Shown: in pieces, positions 41,551-49,657 of the stretch | Numbering within the stretch: the stretch's first letter is position 1 | Layout: each line of letters starts with the position of its first letter | Assembly: GCF_004366635.1 (NCBI RefSeq) | Contig: NZ_SORN01000004.1 | Span: forward strand, 62,001 to 126,000 | Length of the DNA stretch: 64,000 bases | DNA from: Roseinatronobacter bogoriensis DSM 18756 | GTDB lineage: Bacteria > Pseudomonadota > Alphaproteobacteria > Rhodobacterales > Rhodobacteraceae | Direction: 5' to 3' | Notes under the pieces: model-generated | What the model was told of the DNA's origin: nothing | The model's database searches: none | Seen by the model: the letters and a program-made list of their open reading frames with translations, nothing else | Position numbers and translations under genes: made by a program

Positions 41551-43200
41551 ATGACAGAGGCAGATTATATCGTCGTTGGCGCAGGCTCTGGCGGGTCTGC
41601 GGTGGCCTACAGGCTGGCCGAAGCCGGACACTCTGTCTTGGTGATCGAAGCGGGTGGATCGGACGCTGGCCCTTTCATCCAGATGCCGGGTGCTCTGTCC
41701 TATCCGATGAATATGCGCCGCTACGATTGGGGCTATCAGACAGAGCCGGAACCGCATCTGGGGGGGCGCGTGCTGGCATGTCCGCGTGGGCGTGTGATTG
41801 GCGGGTCGTCAAGCATAAATGGCATGGTCTATGTGCGCGGCCATGCACGGGACTATGACCATTGGGCCGAACAGGGTGCCGATGGCTGGCGCTATGCAGA
41901 TGTGTTGCCCTATTTCAAGCGCATGGAAAATTGGCATGGTGCCGAGGGTGCCACCTCTGCGTGGCGCGGGCAGGGCGGGCCAGTGCATATCAGCCGTGGT
42001 GCGCGGGAAAACCCCTTGTTCGATGCATTCATCGAGGCGGGGCGCCAAGCCGGTTACAATGTGACCGAAGATTATAACGGGGCGCAGCAAGAAGGCTTTG
42101 GCGCGATGGAGGCCACGATCTGGCAGGGCCAGCGCTGGTCTGCTGCGCGCGCCTATTTGCGGCCCGCGCTGGCTGGCGGGCGCACGAAGCTTTTGCGTGG
42201 AGAGGTCGCGCATGTGGTGTTCGACTCTGAGAACCGCGCCAGCGGCGTGCGCTTGCAAGATGGACGCGAGGTGACAGCCCGCCGCGAGGTTGTGCTTGCC
42301 GCCTCCAGTATAAACACGCCGAAACTGCTGATGCTATCCGGCATCGGTCCGGCCATGCATCTGGCGGAACACGGGATTGAGGTTCGGGCGAACCGGGCTG
42401 GTGTGGGGCAGAACCTGCAAGATCATCTGGAACTCTACCTGCAATATTCGGCAAGTCAGCCCATCACGCTTTACAAATACTGGAACCTTGCGGGCAAGGC
42501 TTGGGTGGGCGCGCAATGGCTGTTTGCCCGCACAGGGCCCGGAGCGTCGAACCAGTTTGAGGCCTGTGCCTTTATCCGGTCGCGCGCGGGCGTGGACTAC
42601 CCAGACATCCAGTATCATTTCCTACCCATTGCAGTGCGTTATGATGGCAAGGCGGCTGCGCAGGGGCATGGTTTTCAGGCGCATGTGGGGCCGATGCGCT
42701 CTGAAAGCCGTGGTTGGGTAAAGCTGCGTTCGGCTGATGCCCGGGACGCGCCACGCATCTGTTTCAACTACATGAGTGATCCGCAAGACTGGGAAGATTT
42801 TCGCACCTGTATCCGCCTGACACGCGAGATCATGGGGCAGGCGGCGTTTCAACCGTTCATCCGTGATGAGATCCAGCCCGGTGCCGAGACCCGGGATGAT
42901 GACGCGCTTGACGCCTATATAAAGGCGCATGTGGAAAGCGCTTATCATCCTTGCGGCACCGCGCGCATGGGGCGGTGCGATGACCCAATGGCTGTGGTCG
43001 ACGCTAAGGGAAGAGTGATCGGCGTCGATGGGCTGCGTGTCGCCGACAGCTCGATTTTTCCGCGGATCACCAATGGCAACCTGAACGCGCCCTCGATCAT
43101 GGTGGGCGAGAAGATTGCCGATCATATTCTGGGCCGGTCCTTGCCAGCAGAGAATCTGGAACCCTGGGTTCATTCGGATTGGGCGACGGCGCAGCGCTAA
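41551..43200 (+). CDS. betA: Choline dehydrogenase
   Basis: This 549-residue GMC-family flavoprotein oxidises choline to betaine aldehyde, often membrane-associated. The FAD motif is IVVGAGSGGSAVAYRLAEAG (about residues 6-25), followed by GGSSSINGMVYVRG. The C-terminal active-site region has SAYHPCGTARMG with the catalytic His, and NGNLNAPSIMVGEK closes the GMC C-domain. It follows betB after a 156-base spacer with two stem-loops. Confidence 0.96.
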   Translation: MTEADYIVVGAGSGGSAVAYRLAEAGHSVLVIEAGGSDAGPFIQMPGALSYPMNMRRYDWGYQTEPEPHLGGRVLACPRGRVIGGSSSINGMVYVRGHARDYDHWAEQGADGWRYADVLPYFKRMENWHGAEGATSAWRGQGGPVHISRGARENPLFDAFIEAGRQAGYNVTEDYNGAQQEGFGAMEATIWQGQRWSAARAYLRPALAGGRTKLLRGEVAHVVFDSENRASGVRLQDGREVTARREVVLAASSINTPKLLMLSGIGPAMHLAEHGIEVRANRAGVGQNLQDHLELYLQYSASQPITLYKYWNLAGKAWVGAQWLFARTGPGASNQFEACAFIRSRAGVDYPDIQYHFLPIAVRYDGKAAAQGHGFQAHVGPMRSESRGWVKLRSADARDAPRICFNYMSDPQDWEDFRTCIRLTREIMGQAAFQPFIRDEIQPGAETRDDDALDAYIKAHVESAYHPCGTARMGRCDDPMAVVDAKGRVIGVDGLRVADSSIFPRITNGNLNAPSIMVGEKIADHILGRSLPAENLEPWVHSDWATAQR

Positions 43201-43239
43201 CCCTGCCGCAAGCTGCGCTACGACCCGTATTAATAAAAG

Positions 43240-43255
43240 TTAATAAAAGGTTAAC
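43240..43255. promoter_or_regulatory. CtrA-type box upstream of the nuclease gene
   Basis: TTAATAAAAGGTTAAC is an exact TTAA-N7-TTAAC match, 33-48 bases before the chosen start. A further TTAA half-site lies 6 bases upstream, within a direct repeat of TTAATAAAAG. Confidence 0.55.
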
Positions 43256-43287
43256 AAAACCTTTGACCTAGACATGTGTTCCGGGGC

Positions 43288-43992
43288 ATGTCTGGTGTCA
43301 TGTTAAGGATTTGTTCACTTTTTGTATGCATGTTGCTGGCGCTGCCCGTCTGGGCGGCGCAGCGAGAGCTTTCGGGCGTTCCGCGTGTGATTGACGGGGA
43401 CACGCTGGAAGTTGCGGGACAGCGCATTCGCCTTGGCGGCATTGATGCCCCGGAAATGCAGGAAGACTGCCTGAACAATTCTGGGCAGCGCTGGGCATGT
43501 GGCGCCTGGGCCACGGAGGTGGCACAGGCCATGTTGGCGGGCCGAACCGTTCAATGTGTCGATCTTGGGCAAAGAAGTTATGATCGTATCGTTGGTCGGT
43601 GTTATCTGGGTGGGCAGGATGTGGCTGTCGCCCTGATCGAGGCTGGCGCGGCGCGGCCCTGTCTGCGATTTGCGCGTGAACAGGGGCAGGAACAGGCTTA
43701 TCTGCGTGCAGAACAACAGGCCAAGCGCGCCAATGCAGGGGTTTATGGCGGGCCGCTGAACCCTATTGCCGGGTTTTGTGAGCCATCGCGTGCAACGGTG
43801 AGCATATCCGCGCCGGCCGTTCCCCCATCAGCGGATTGCGTGATAAAGGGCAATGTTTCGTCCAATGGTCGGATCTATCACATGCCCGGACAACGCCATT
43901 ATGATCAGGTGACAATGCGCAGCGATCAGACCCGCTGGTTCTGCTCAGAAGCAGAGGCACGGGCGGCAGGCTGGCGACGGGCACGGCAATAG
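43288..43992 (+). CDS. Secreted SNase-like (thermonuclease) protein
   Basis: The protein is 234 residues from ATG 43288; ATG 43300 is equally possible. A signal peptide ends in PVWAA. The staphylococcal-nuclease fold shows VIDGDTLEVAGQRIRLGGID (catalytic Asp and Arg) and QRSYDRIVGRCYL. The C-terminal 60 residues form a small cysteine-containing domain (CVIKGNVSSNGRIYHMPGQ and the CSEAEARAAGWR ending) that resembles the 'sunset'/excalibur-like module found in exported nucleases. Even numbers of Cys suggest disulfides. A CtrA-type box precedes it. Confidence 0.88.
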   Translation: MSGVMLRICSLFVCMLLALPVWAAQRELSGVPRVIDGDTLEVAGQRIRLGGIDAPEMQEDCLNNSGQRWACGAWATEVAQAMLAGRTVQCVDLGQRSYDRIVGRCYLGGQDVAVALIEAGAARPCLRFAREQGQEQAYLRAEQQAKRANAGVYGGPLNPIAGFCEPSRATVSISAPAVPPSADCVIKGNVSSNGRIYHMPGQRHYDQVTMRSDQTRWFCSEAEARAAGWRRARQ

Positions 43993-44067
43993 CGGCAAGC
44001 AGCCAAGTGCAACTATAAACCGTGGCATCCTTAAAACGGCACGCCCCGCCTTGATACGATGCAATAG

Positions 44068-44098
44068 AAAAACCCCCGCAGGCCATGCCTTCGGGGGT
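44068..44098 (-). terminator. Intrinsic terminator of rpsU
   Basis: On the minus strand the stem ACCCCCG/CGGGGGT with an inner AAGGCATGGCCTG section is followed by TTTTC. It lies about 50 bases after the rpsU stop. Confidence 0.8.
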
Positions 44099-44146
44099 CG
44101 CTCTTTCCAAGTCCGGGCAAGGGCCCCAACCTGGTATCTTGCCGGT

Positions 44147-44353
44147 CTAGAGACCGCCTTCACGCTGCGCCTTCTTGCGCGCCAGTTTGCGCGCACGGCG
44201 AATTGCTTCGGCCTTCTCGCGGGCTTTCTTCTCGGACGGTTTCTCGAAATGCTGCTTGAGCTTCATTTCACGAAACACACCTTCACGCTGGAGCTTCTTC
44301 TTCAGTGCACGAAGTGCCTGATCGACATTGTTGTCGCGAACAGATACCTGCAT
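44147..44353 (-). CDS. rpsU: 30S ribosomal protein S21
   Basis: This 68-residue basic protein starts MQVSVRDNNVDQALRALKKK at ATG 44353. A longer open frame upstream is not part of it. REMKLKQHFEKPSEKKAREK and the Arg/Lys-rich C-terminus are typical of bS21, which sits near the anti-Shine-Dalgarno region on the small subunit. It is a single gene with its own terminator and diverges from the COQ9 gene. Confidence 0.96.
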   Translation of the reverse strand: MQVSVRDNNVDQALRALKKKLQREGVFREMKLKQHFEKPSEKKAREKAEAIRRARKLARKKAQREGGL

Positions 44354-44461
44354 GTGGTTTTCACCACCTTTCCAAGTTAGAGTTACGTTCAAGTGCAGGA
44401 ATAGGTCGTCTAGCAAAATGCGCGTGCTATGTCCAGCCGCAAGCTGAAACGGAGAATTGAC

Positions 44462-45157
44462 ATGAATGATCAGATTGAGACCTTGCTGGATGCCGCCCTT
44501 CTTCATGTTCCCTTTGACGGCTGGAGTGATGAGGCATTGAAGGCGGCAGCCAGTGATGCGGGGATTGATCTTGCCACGGCGCGGGCCCTGTTTCCGCGGG
44601 GCGGGGTCGATCTGGCGCTTGCCTATCATCGCCGTGGCGATTCGCAGATGGCCGCAAAGCTGGCGTCAGAGGATCTGAGCCATTTGCGTTTTCGCGATCG
44701 TATCGCAACGGCTGTGCGCACCCGCATTGAAGTAGCTGAAGATCGAGAGCTGGTGCGTCGAGGCACAACACTTTTTGCGCTGCCACCCTATGCACCAGAC
44801 GGCGCGCGCGCAATCTGGGGAACAGTCGATCTGATCTGGACCACGCTTGGCGATACCTCGACTGACTACAACTGGTATACGAAACGGGCAACGCTGGCCG
44901 GGGTGTATTCGTCTACTGTTCTGTACTGGCTGGGCGATGACAGCCCTGACGCGCAGGCGACCTGGAATTTTCTGGATCGGCGCATCGACGGGGTGATGCA
45001 GTTCGAGCGCGTGAAGGGCGCGGTCGAGAAAAACCCCGCTTTGCGGGCCGTCTTTGCAGGGCCGCGCGCCATTCTGTCTTGCATCAAGGCACCGGTCGGA
45101 ACACCAAAGACCGATCTGCCTGGATATGTCACCCAGCCCCCGCGCCAACAGGGTTGA
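44462..45157 (+). CDS. COQ9-family ubiquinone biosynthesis protein
   Basis: The protein is 231 residues from ATG 44462, with GGAG eight bases upstream. It has a TetR-like helical fold: an N-terminal FDGWSDEALKAAASDAGID, AGIDLATARALFPRGGVDL, and the conserved core DYNWYTKRATLAGVYSSTVLYW, which forms the lipid-binding pocket. COQ9 supports the COQ7 hydroxylation step of ubiquinone synthesis in mitochondria and alphaproteobacteria. It is followed after about 60 bases by the aminotransferase gene. Confidence 0.93.
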   Translation: MNDQIETLLDAALLHVPFDGWSDEALKAAASDAGIDLATARALFPRGGVDLALAYHRRGDSQMAAKLASEDLSHLRFRDRIATAVRTRIEVAEDRELVRRGTTLFALPPYAPDGARAIWGTVDLIWTTLGDTSTDYNWYTKRATLAGVYSSTVLYWLGDDSPDAQATWNFLDRRIDGVMQFERVKGAVEKNPALRAVFAGPRAILSCIKAPVGTPKTDLPGYVTQPPRQQG

Positions 45158-45217
45158 CGCCCGCGCGATTGCAACGCAGGTTGCAGCCCGGATGAGCGGG
45201 GCTGGAAGGGACGAGGC

Positions 45218-46081
45218 ATGGCTGTTGGCAAGGAAATCGTGACATGGGTCGATGGCCAGTGGCACAGGGGCAATGCACCTATAATTGGTGCCGCAGATCA
45301 TGCCGCATGGCTTGGCTCTCAGGTGTTTGACGGTGCACGGCAGTTTGAGGGGGTGCGCCCCGATCTGGACCTGCATGCTGCGCGCATCATCCGTTCGGCC
45401 GAGGTCATGAATATGCTTCCCCCGGTCGATGCGGCCACGGTGCAGGGATTGATGGAAGAGGGGTGCGGCATGTTCGCGCCCCATGCGGCCCTATACTTGC
45501 GCCCGATGATGTGGTCCCGCGAATCCAGCCCGGGCATTATTGACGCAACCCCGGAAAGCACAGGCTTCGCAATCTGCATCGAATCGCTTGCCATGCCCGA
45601 TCCGGGTGAATTTTCGTTGACAGTGTCGCCCTATTGTCGCCCGCGCCCTGATATGGCCCTGACCGAGGCGAAGGCTGGCGCGCTCTATGCCAATAATGCG
45701 CGCATCATGGCCGATGCGCGCAAGCGCGGCTTTTCCAATGCGCTGTCGCTTGATGTGAATGGCCATGTGGCGGAAACCGCTTCGACCAATGTGTTCATGG
45801 TGCGCGATGGTGTGGTTCTGACCCCCGCGCCCAATGGGATGTTTCTGAACGGGATCACCCGACAAAGGGTGATTGGTCTGTTGCGTGCCGACGGGCTGGA
45901 TGTGATCGAGACCAGCCTGACCCTGACGGATTTTGATCAGGCCGAAGAGATTTTCGTGACCGGCAATATTGCCAAGGTCATGCCAGTCACGCGCTATCAG
46001 GACCGGGAGCTTGGCAAGCCCAAGATCGGGCTTAGGGCGCGAGAGCTGTATTGGGATTACGCTTTGTCAGCGCGCGTGTAG
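45218..46081 (+). CDS. ilvE: Branched-chain amino acid aminotransferase
   Basis: This 287-residue class IV PLP enzyme transfers the amino group of Leu, Ile and Val. The PLP lysine lies in LTEAKAGALYANN, with LDVNGHVAETASTNVFMV and PNGMFLNGITRQRVI the other signatures. The N-terminus VTWVDGQWHRGNAPIIGAAD is usual for the Rhodobacterales version. Dispersed repeat copy B begins right at the stop codon and runs in the same direction. Confidence 0.92.
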   Translation: MAVGKEIVTWVDGQWHRGNAPIIGAADHAAWLGSQVFDGARQFEGVRPDLDLHAARIIRSAEVMNMLPPVDAATVQGLMEEGCGMFAPHAALYLRPMMWSRESSPGIIDATPESTGFAICIESLAMPDPGEFSLTVSPYCRPRPDMALTEAKAGALYANNARIMADARKRGFSNALSLDVNGHVAETASTNVFMVRDGVVLTPAPNGMFLNGITRQRVIGLLRADGLDVIETSLTLTDFDQAEEIFVTGNIAKVMPVTRYQDRELGKPKIGLRARELYWDYALSARV

Positions 46082-46150
46082 GGGGGCGCTGCCCCCTCTG
46101 GCGCGGAAGGCCGCGCCATTCACCCCCGGAGTATTTCGGGCAAGAAAATG
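46081..46150 (+). repeat. Dispersed two-hairpin repeat, copy B
   Basis: The element consists of stem GGGGGC/GCCCCC, then stem GGCGCGG/CCGCGCC, then the tail CACCCCCGGAGTATTTCGGG and CAAGAAAATG. It begins at the last base of the ilvE stop codon and ends before the oxidoreductase ribosome-binding region. Confidence 0.8.
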
Positions 46151-46166
46151 AAACGAAGGAAATGCC

Positions 46167-47159
46167 ATGGACCTTCCAGATACGATGCGTGCAATAGAAA
46201 TTTCTGAACCGGGTGGGCCAGAGGTCCTGCGCGAAGTGCGCCGTCCGGTGCCTGTGCCGGGCGCAGGGCAAGTGGTTATTCGGCTGTCCTATGCCGGGGT
46301 TAACCGGCCTGATGCTTTGCAGCGCGCCGGGGCCTATAATCCGCCACCCGGGGCAAGCGACCTGCCCGGTCTGGAAGGGGCTGGTACGATCGTGGACGTA
46401 GGGGCCGGGGTGTCGCGCTGGGCGGTGGGCGATAAGGTCTGCGCCTTGTTCCCCGGTGGAGCTTATGCGGAATACGCGCTGACAGATGCGGGGCAGGTTC
46501 TGCCCGTGCCCGAGAATATGGCGCTGCGCGAAGCGGCCTGTCTGCCAGAGACGTTCTTTACCGTCTGGTCCAATGTCTTCATGCGAGGTGGATTGACCGC
46601 CGGGGAAAGATTCCTTGTGCATGGCGGGTCATCTGGCATTGGGACGACAGCGATACAGTTGGCCCATATCTTTGGGGCGCGGGTGTTTGCAACGGCAGGC
46701 TCTGACGAGAAATGTGCGGCCTGTCTGCGCTTGGGCGCTGAGCGGGCGATCAATTACCGCGACGATGATTTTGTGAAAATACTGCAAGCAGAGGGCGGGG
46801 CCAATCTGATCCTTGATATGGTGGGGGGGGATTATCTGCCGCGCAACCTGAAGGCGCTGGCGGAGGATGGACGGCTGGTGCAGATCGCCTTTTTGCAAGG
46901 GCCGAAAGTGGCTGTGAATTTTGCCCCGCTGATGATGCGCCGTCTGACGATCACGGGCTCGACCCTGCGTCCACAAACCGATGCTGCAAAGGCGGCAATT
47001 GCCACGCAGTTGGAGCGCGAGGTGTGGCCATTGCTGTCTGCGGGCAAGCTGGCGCCGGTTATGGATAGTGAATTCCCCCTTCGGGAGGTATCGCTTGCGC
47101 ATGCCCGGATGGAGAGCTCGGCCCATATTGGCAAGATCGTGCTGCAGATTGCTGAGTGA
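46167..47159 (+). CDS. NAD(P)H:quinone oxidoreductase (zinc-independent MDR, PIG3-like)
   Basis: This 330-residue protein has the medium-chain dehydrogenase/reductase fold without structural zinc cysteines. Substrate-domain motif YAGVNRPDALQRAGAYNPPPG is followed by the Rossmann motif VHGGSSGIGTTAIQLA. The ATVG-type and SDEKCAACLRLGAERAINY segments fit NADPH-dependent quinone reductases of the PIG3/QorA type. It reduces quinones or enals in the cytosol. It stands alone downstream of repeat B. Confidence 0.9.
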   Translation: MDLPDTMRAIEISEPGGPEVLREVRRPVPVPGAGQVVIRLSYAGVNRPDALQRAGAYNPPPGASDLPGLEGAGTIVDVGAGVSRWAVGDKVCALFPGGAYAEYALTDAGQVLPVPENMALREAACLPETFFTVWSNVFMRGGLTAGERFLVHGGSSGIGTTAIQLAHIFGARVFATAGSDEKCAACLRLGAERAINYRDDDFVKILQAEGGANLILDMVGGDYLPRNLKALAEDGRLVQIAFLQGPKVAVNFAPLMMRRLTITGSTLRPQTDAAKAAIATQLEREVWPLLSAGKLAPVMDSEFPLREVSLAHARMESSAHIGKIVLQIAE

Positions 47160-47209
47160 GAGCCATGATTCTGGCTGAAAGGGCGTCATCGCGGGCCAAA
47201 TTGTGGATG

Positions 47210-47221
47210 ATTTGATCAAAT
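47210..47221. promoter_or_regulatory. 12-bp palindrome upstream of potF
   Basis: ATTTGATCAAAT is a perfect palindrome in the 186-base gap before the polyamine operon, about 130 bases from the potF start. It could be a regulator site; no specific protein can be named. Confidence 0.35.
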
Positions 47222-47351
47222 TATCTGCAGGTTGCGCGATGCGGGCTTGCCAAACCCTGATGTTTTCTTGTGGAATGCAAGTCACAACAATGCCGAGTCA
47301 AGGGTCGCGCCCCGCGCGATGATAACCTGACTTTATAACAGGGAGATGAAA

Positions 47352-48461
47352 ATGCCAGACACACGTAAATCCAGGACCAAAATGGCGGCAGTCGCGACCG
47401 GTGCGGCTTTCGTCCTGCAAGCGGGCTTCGCGTCGGCTGAGACCGTGAATGTGTTCAACTGGTCCGATTACATTACCGACGAGGTGCTACAGCAGTTTAC
47501 GGAAGAAACCGGAATTACGGTGAATTATGATGTCTATGACAGCAACGACACTTTGGAAGCGCGGCTGCTGGCGGGGTCATCGGGCTTTGATGTCGTGGTG
47601 CCAACAGCCACATTCCTGCAACGCCAGATTGCGGCCGGGGTCTATCAGCCGCTGAACCGCGACTTGCTTCCCAATATGGAAAACATGGACCCGGAACTGA
47701 TGGCGGCTGCCGCCAGTCATGACCCGGATAATGTCCATGCGACAATCTACATGTGGGGCACCACCGGGATCGGCTATAACATCGATATGGTTGCCGAGCG
47801 TCTGGGCGAGGATTTCGAAGTGGATACCTGGGCGATGATCTTTGACCCTGAGATTGCTTCGCAACTGGCGGATTGTGGCATCTCCTGGCTGGATTCACCT
47901 GCGGATATGTTCCCGGCGGCCTTTGCATGGATGGGGCTGGACCCGCAATCCACGGATGCAAATGATTTTGAGGCGGCGACCGAGATGATGCTCGCCGCGC
48001 GGGAGCATGTGCGTTATTTCCACTCATCCCAGTATATCTCTGACCTTGCGAATGGGGAAACCTGTGTCGCTGTGGGCTGGTCGGGTGATGTGTTGCAAGC
48101 CGCCGACCGGGCTGAAGCTGCGGGGCAGGGGGTTAATGTCTGGTATGCCATCCCGCGCGAAGGTGCGATGCAATGGTTTGACATGATGGGCATTCCCGCC
48201 GATGCACCCAACCCCGAAAATGCACATGCTTTCATCGATTTCATCATGCGCCCCGAGATCAGCGCAGCGATCACGAATTATGTCTGGTTCCCGAACGCCA
48301 ATGCCGCGTCATGGGAATTGGTCGATGAAGAAATCTTTACCGATCCTGCGATTTTCCCGACGCCGGAAGTGACCGAAACCCTGTTTACCGGCGTCACCTA
48401 TGACAGCCGTACCGACCGCACGGCCACGCGCCTGTGGACGCGTGTCCGCACGGGCCAGTAA
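47352..48461 (+). CDS. potF: Polyamine ABC transporter substrate-binding protein
   Basis: The protein is 369 residues from ATG 47352, six bases after GGGAG; an ATG at 47346 abuts the same site and is less likely. After a signal peptide (cleavage near ASAE) it reads VNVFNWSDYITDEVLQQF, the classic PotD/PotF opening with aromatic residues that bind the polyamine. VPTATFLQRQIAAGVYQPL and WSGDVLQAADRA also match. It is the periplasmic receptor of the potFGHI system for putrescine or spermidine. Confidence 0.93.
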   Translation: MPDTRKSRTKMAAVATGAAFVLQAGFASAETVNVFNWSDYITDEVLQQFTEETGITVNYDVYDSNDTLEARLLAGSSGFDVVVPTATFLQRQIAAGVYQPLNRDLLPNMENMDPELMAAAASHDPDNVHATIYMWGTTGIGYNIDMVAERLGEDFEVDTWAMIFDPEIASQLADCGISWLDSPADMFPAAFAWMGLDPQSTDANDFEAATEMMLAAREHVRYFHSSQYISDLANGETCVAVGWSGDVLQAADRAEAAGQGVNVWYAIPREGAMQWFDMMGIPADAPNPENAHAFIDFIMRPEISAAITNYVWFPNANAASWELVDEEIFTDPAIFPTPEVTETLFTGVTYDSRTDRTATRLWTRVRTGQ

Positions 48462-48469
48462 GTGCATCC

Positions 48470-48501
48470 AGCCCTGTCCGCCACGCGGGCAGGGCTTTTT
48501 T
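48470..48501 (+). terminator. Intrinsic-terminator-like attenuator between potF and potG
   Basis: Arms AGCCCTG-t-CCGC and GCGG-g-CAGGGCT form a 12-bp stem (one G-T pair), with a CAC loop and six T after it. It lies inside the operon, 9 bases after the potF stop, so partial read-through would be needed for potGHI. Confidence 0.75.
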
Positions 48502-48523
48502 CCCGACAGACAGGTGCAGGGCG

Positions 48524-49657
48524 ATGTCACAACCAGCAATTGCCGCGGATACGAAACCTTGGCGACGCGAAGGTGCGACGCCCTTCATTTCCGTGCGCGG
48601 TGTCACAAAACAGTTCGGAGATTTTACCGCCGTCGCGGATGTCGACCTTGAGATATACAAGAGCGAGTTGTTTTGCCTGCTGGGGGAATCCGGCTGCGGG
48701 AAATCGACATTGCTGCGTATGCTGGCAGGGTTCGAACAGGCAACCAGCGGCACGATCACCATTGATGGCGAAGATATGGCCCGTGTGCCGCCCGACCGCC
48801 GTCCGACGAATATGATGTTTCAATCCTATGCGCTGTTTCCGCATATGACGGTTGAGAAGAATGTTGCCTATGGGCTGCTGCGCGAGGGGCTGAAGAAATC
48901 TGTGGCCTATGAACGGGCTGCCGAGATGTTGCGCATGGTCAAGCTGGAAAAGCTGGCGCGACGCAGGCCCGACCAACTCTCTGGCGGGCAGCGCCAGCGC
49001 GTTGCCCTTGCGCGCGCCTTGGTCAAGCGGCCCAAGTTGTTGCTGCTGGATGAACCTCTCGGTGCGTTGGACAAGAAGCTGCGCGAAGAGACGCAGTTCG
49101 AATTGATCAAGATTCAGGAAACGCTGGGCGTCACATTTATTGTTGTGACGCATGATCAGGACGAAGCCATGACCTTGGCCACGCGGATTGGCGTGATGAA
49201 AGATGGCAAGATTGAACAGATCGGAGAGCCGCGCGAGATTTACGAGACACCCAATTCGCGCTTTGTTGCCGATTTCATAGGCTCGGTAAATTTGTTTGAG
49301 GGCAAGGTCGATGCTGTTGCCCCGGATATGATGCGCATTGAGACTTATGAGCTGGGCCCGGTCCTGTTGCCGCCACAAGCCGGTCTGACATTGGGCCAGC
49401 AGGTCTGGGGTGCGGTGCGCCCGGAGCGTTTTGCTATCTCGCGCAGCAAGCCGGAAAACACACCCAACACCTGGCAAGGTGTGGTCGAGGAGATGGGGTA
49501 TATCGGGCATATGTCACAATATCGGATCAGACTGTCCAATGGTGTCCTGATCCGGGCAAGCCAATCCAACCGCTTGCGTGACGAAGATCCGATTTCATGG
49601 GATGAAAAGGTCTGGATTTCGGTTCAGCCCTCGGCATTCCGGGTGCTGACCCGATGA
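48524..49657 (+). CDS. potG: Polyamine ABC transporter ATP-binding protein
   Basis: The protein is 377 residues from ATG 48524. Walker A GESGCGKST, Q-loop FQSYALFPHM, signature LSGGQRQRVALARAL, Walker B LLLLDEPLGALD and switch VVTHDQDEAM are present. A C-terminal TOBE domain (about residues 285-377) is usual for PotA/PotG. It overlaps potH by 4 bases (ATGA). A terminator-like hairpin separates it from potF. Confidence 0.94.
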   Translation: MSQPAIAADTKPWRREGATPFISVRGVTKQFGDFTAVADVDLEIYKSELFCLLGESGCGKSTLLRMLAGFEQATSGTITIDGEDMARVPPDRRPTNMMFQSYALFPHMTVEKNVAYGLLREGLKKSVAYERAAEMLRMVKLEKLARRRPDQLSGGQRQRVALARALVKRPKLLLLDEPLGALDKKLREETQFELIKIQETLGVTFIVVTHDQDEAMTLATRIGVMKDGKIEQIGEPREIYETPNSRFVADFIGSVNLFEGKVDAVAPDMMRIETYELGPVLLPPQAGLTLGQQVWGAVRPERFAISRSKPENTPNTWQGVVEEMGYIGHMSQYRIRLSNGVLIRASQSNRLRDEDPISWDEKVWISVQPSAFRVLTR

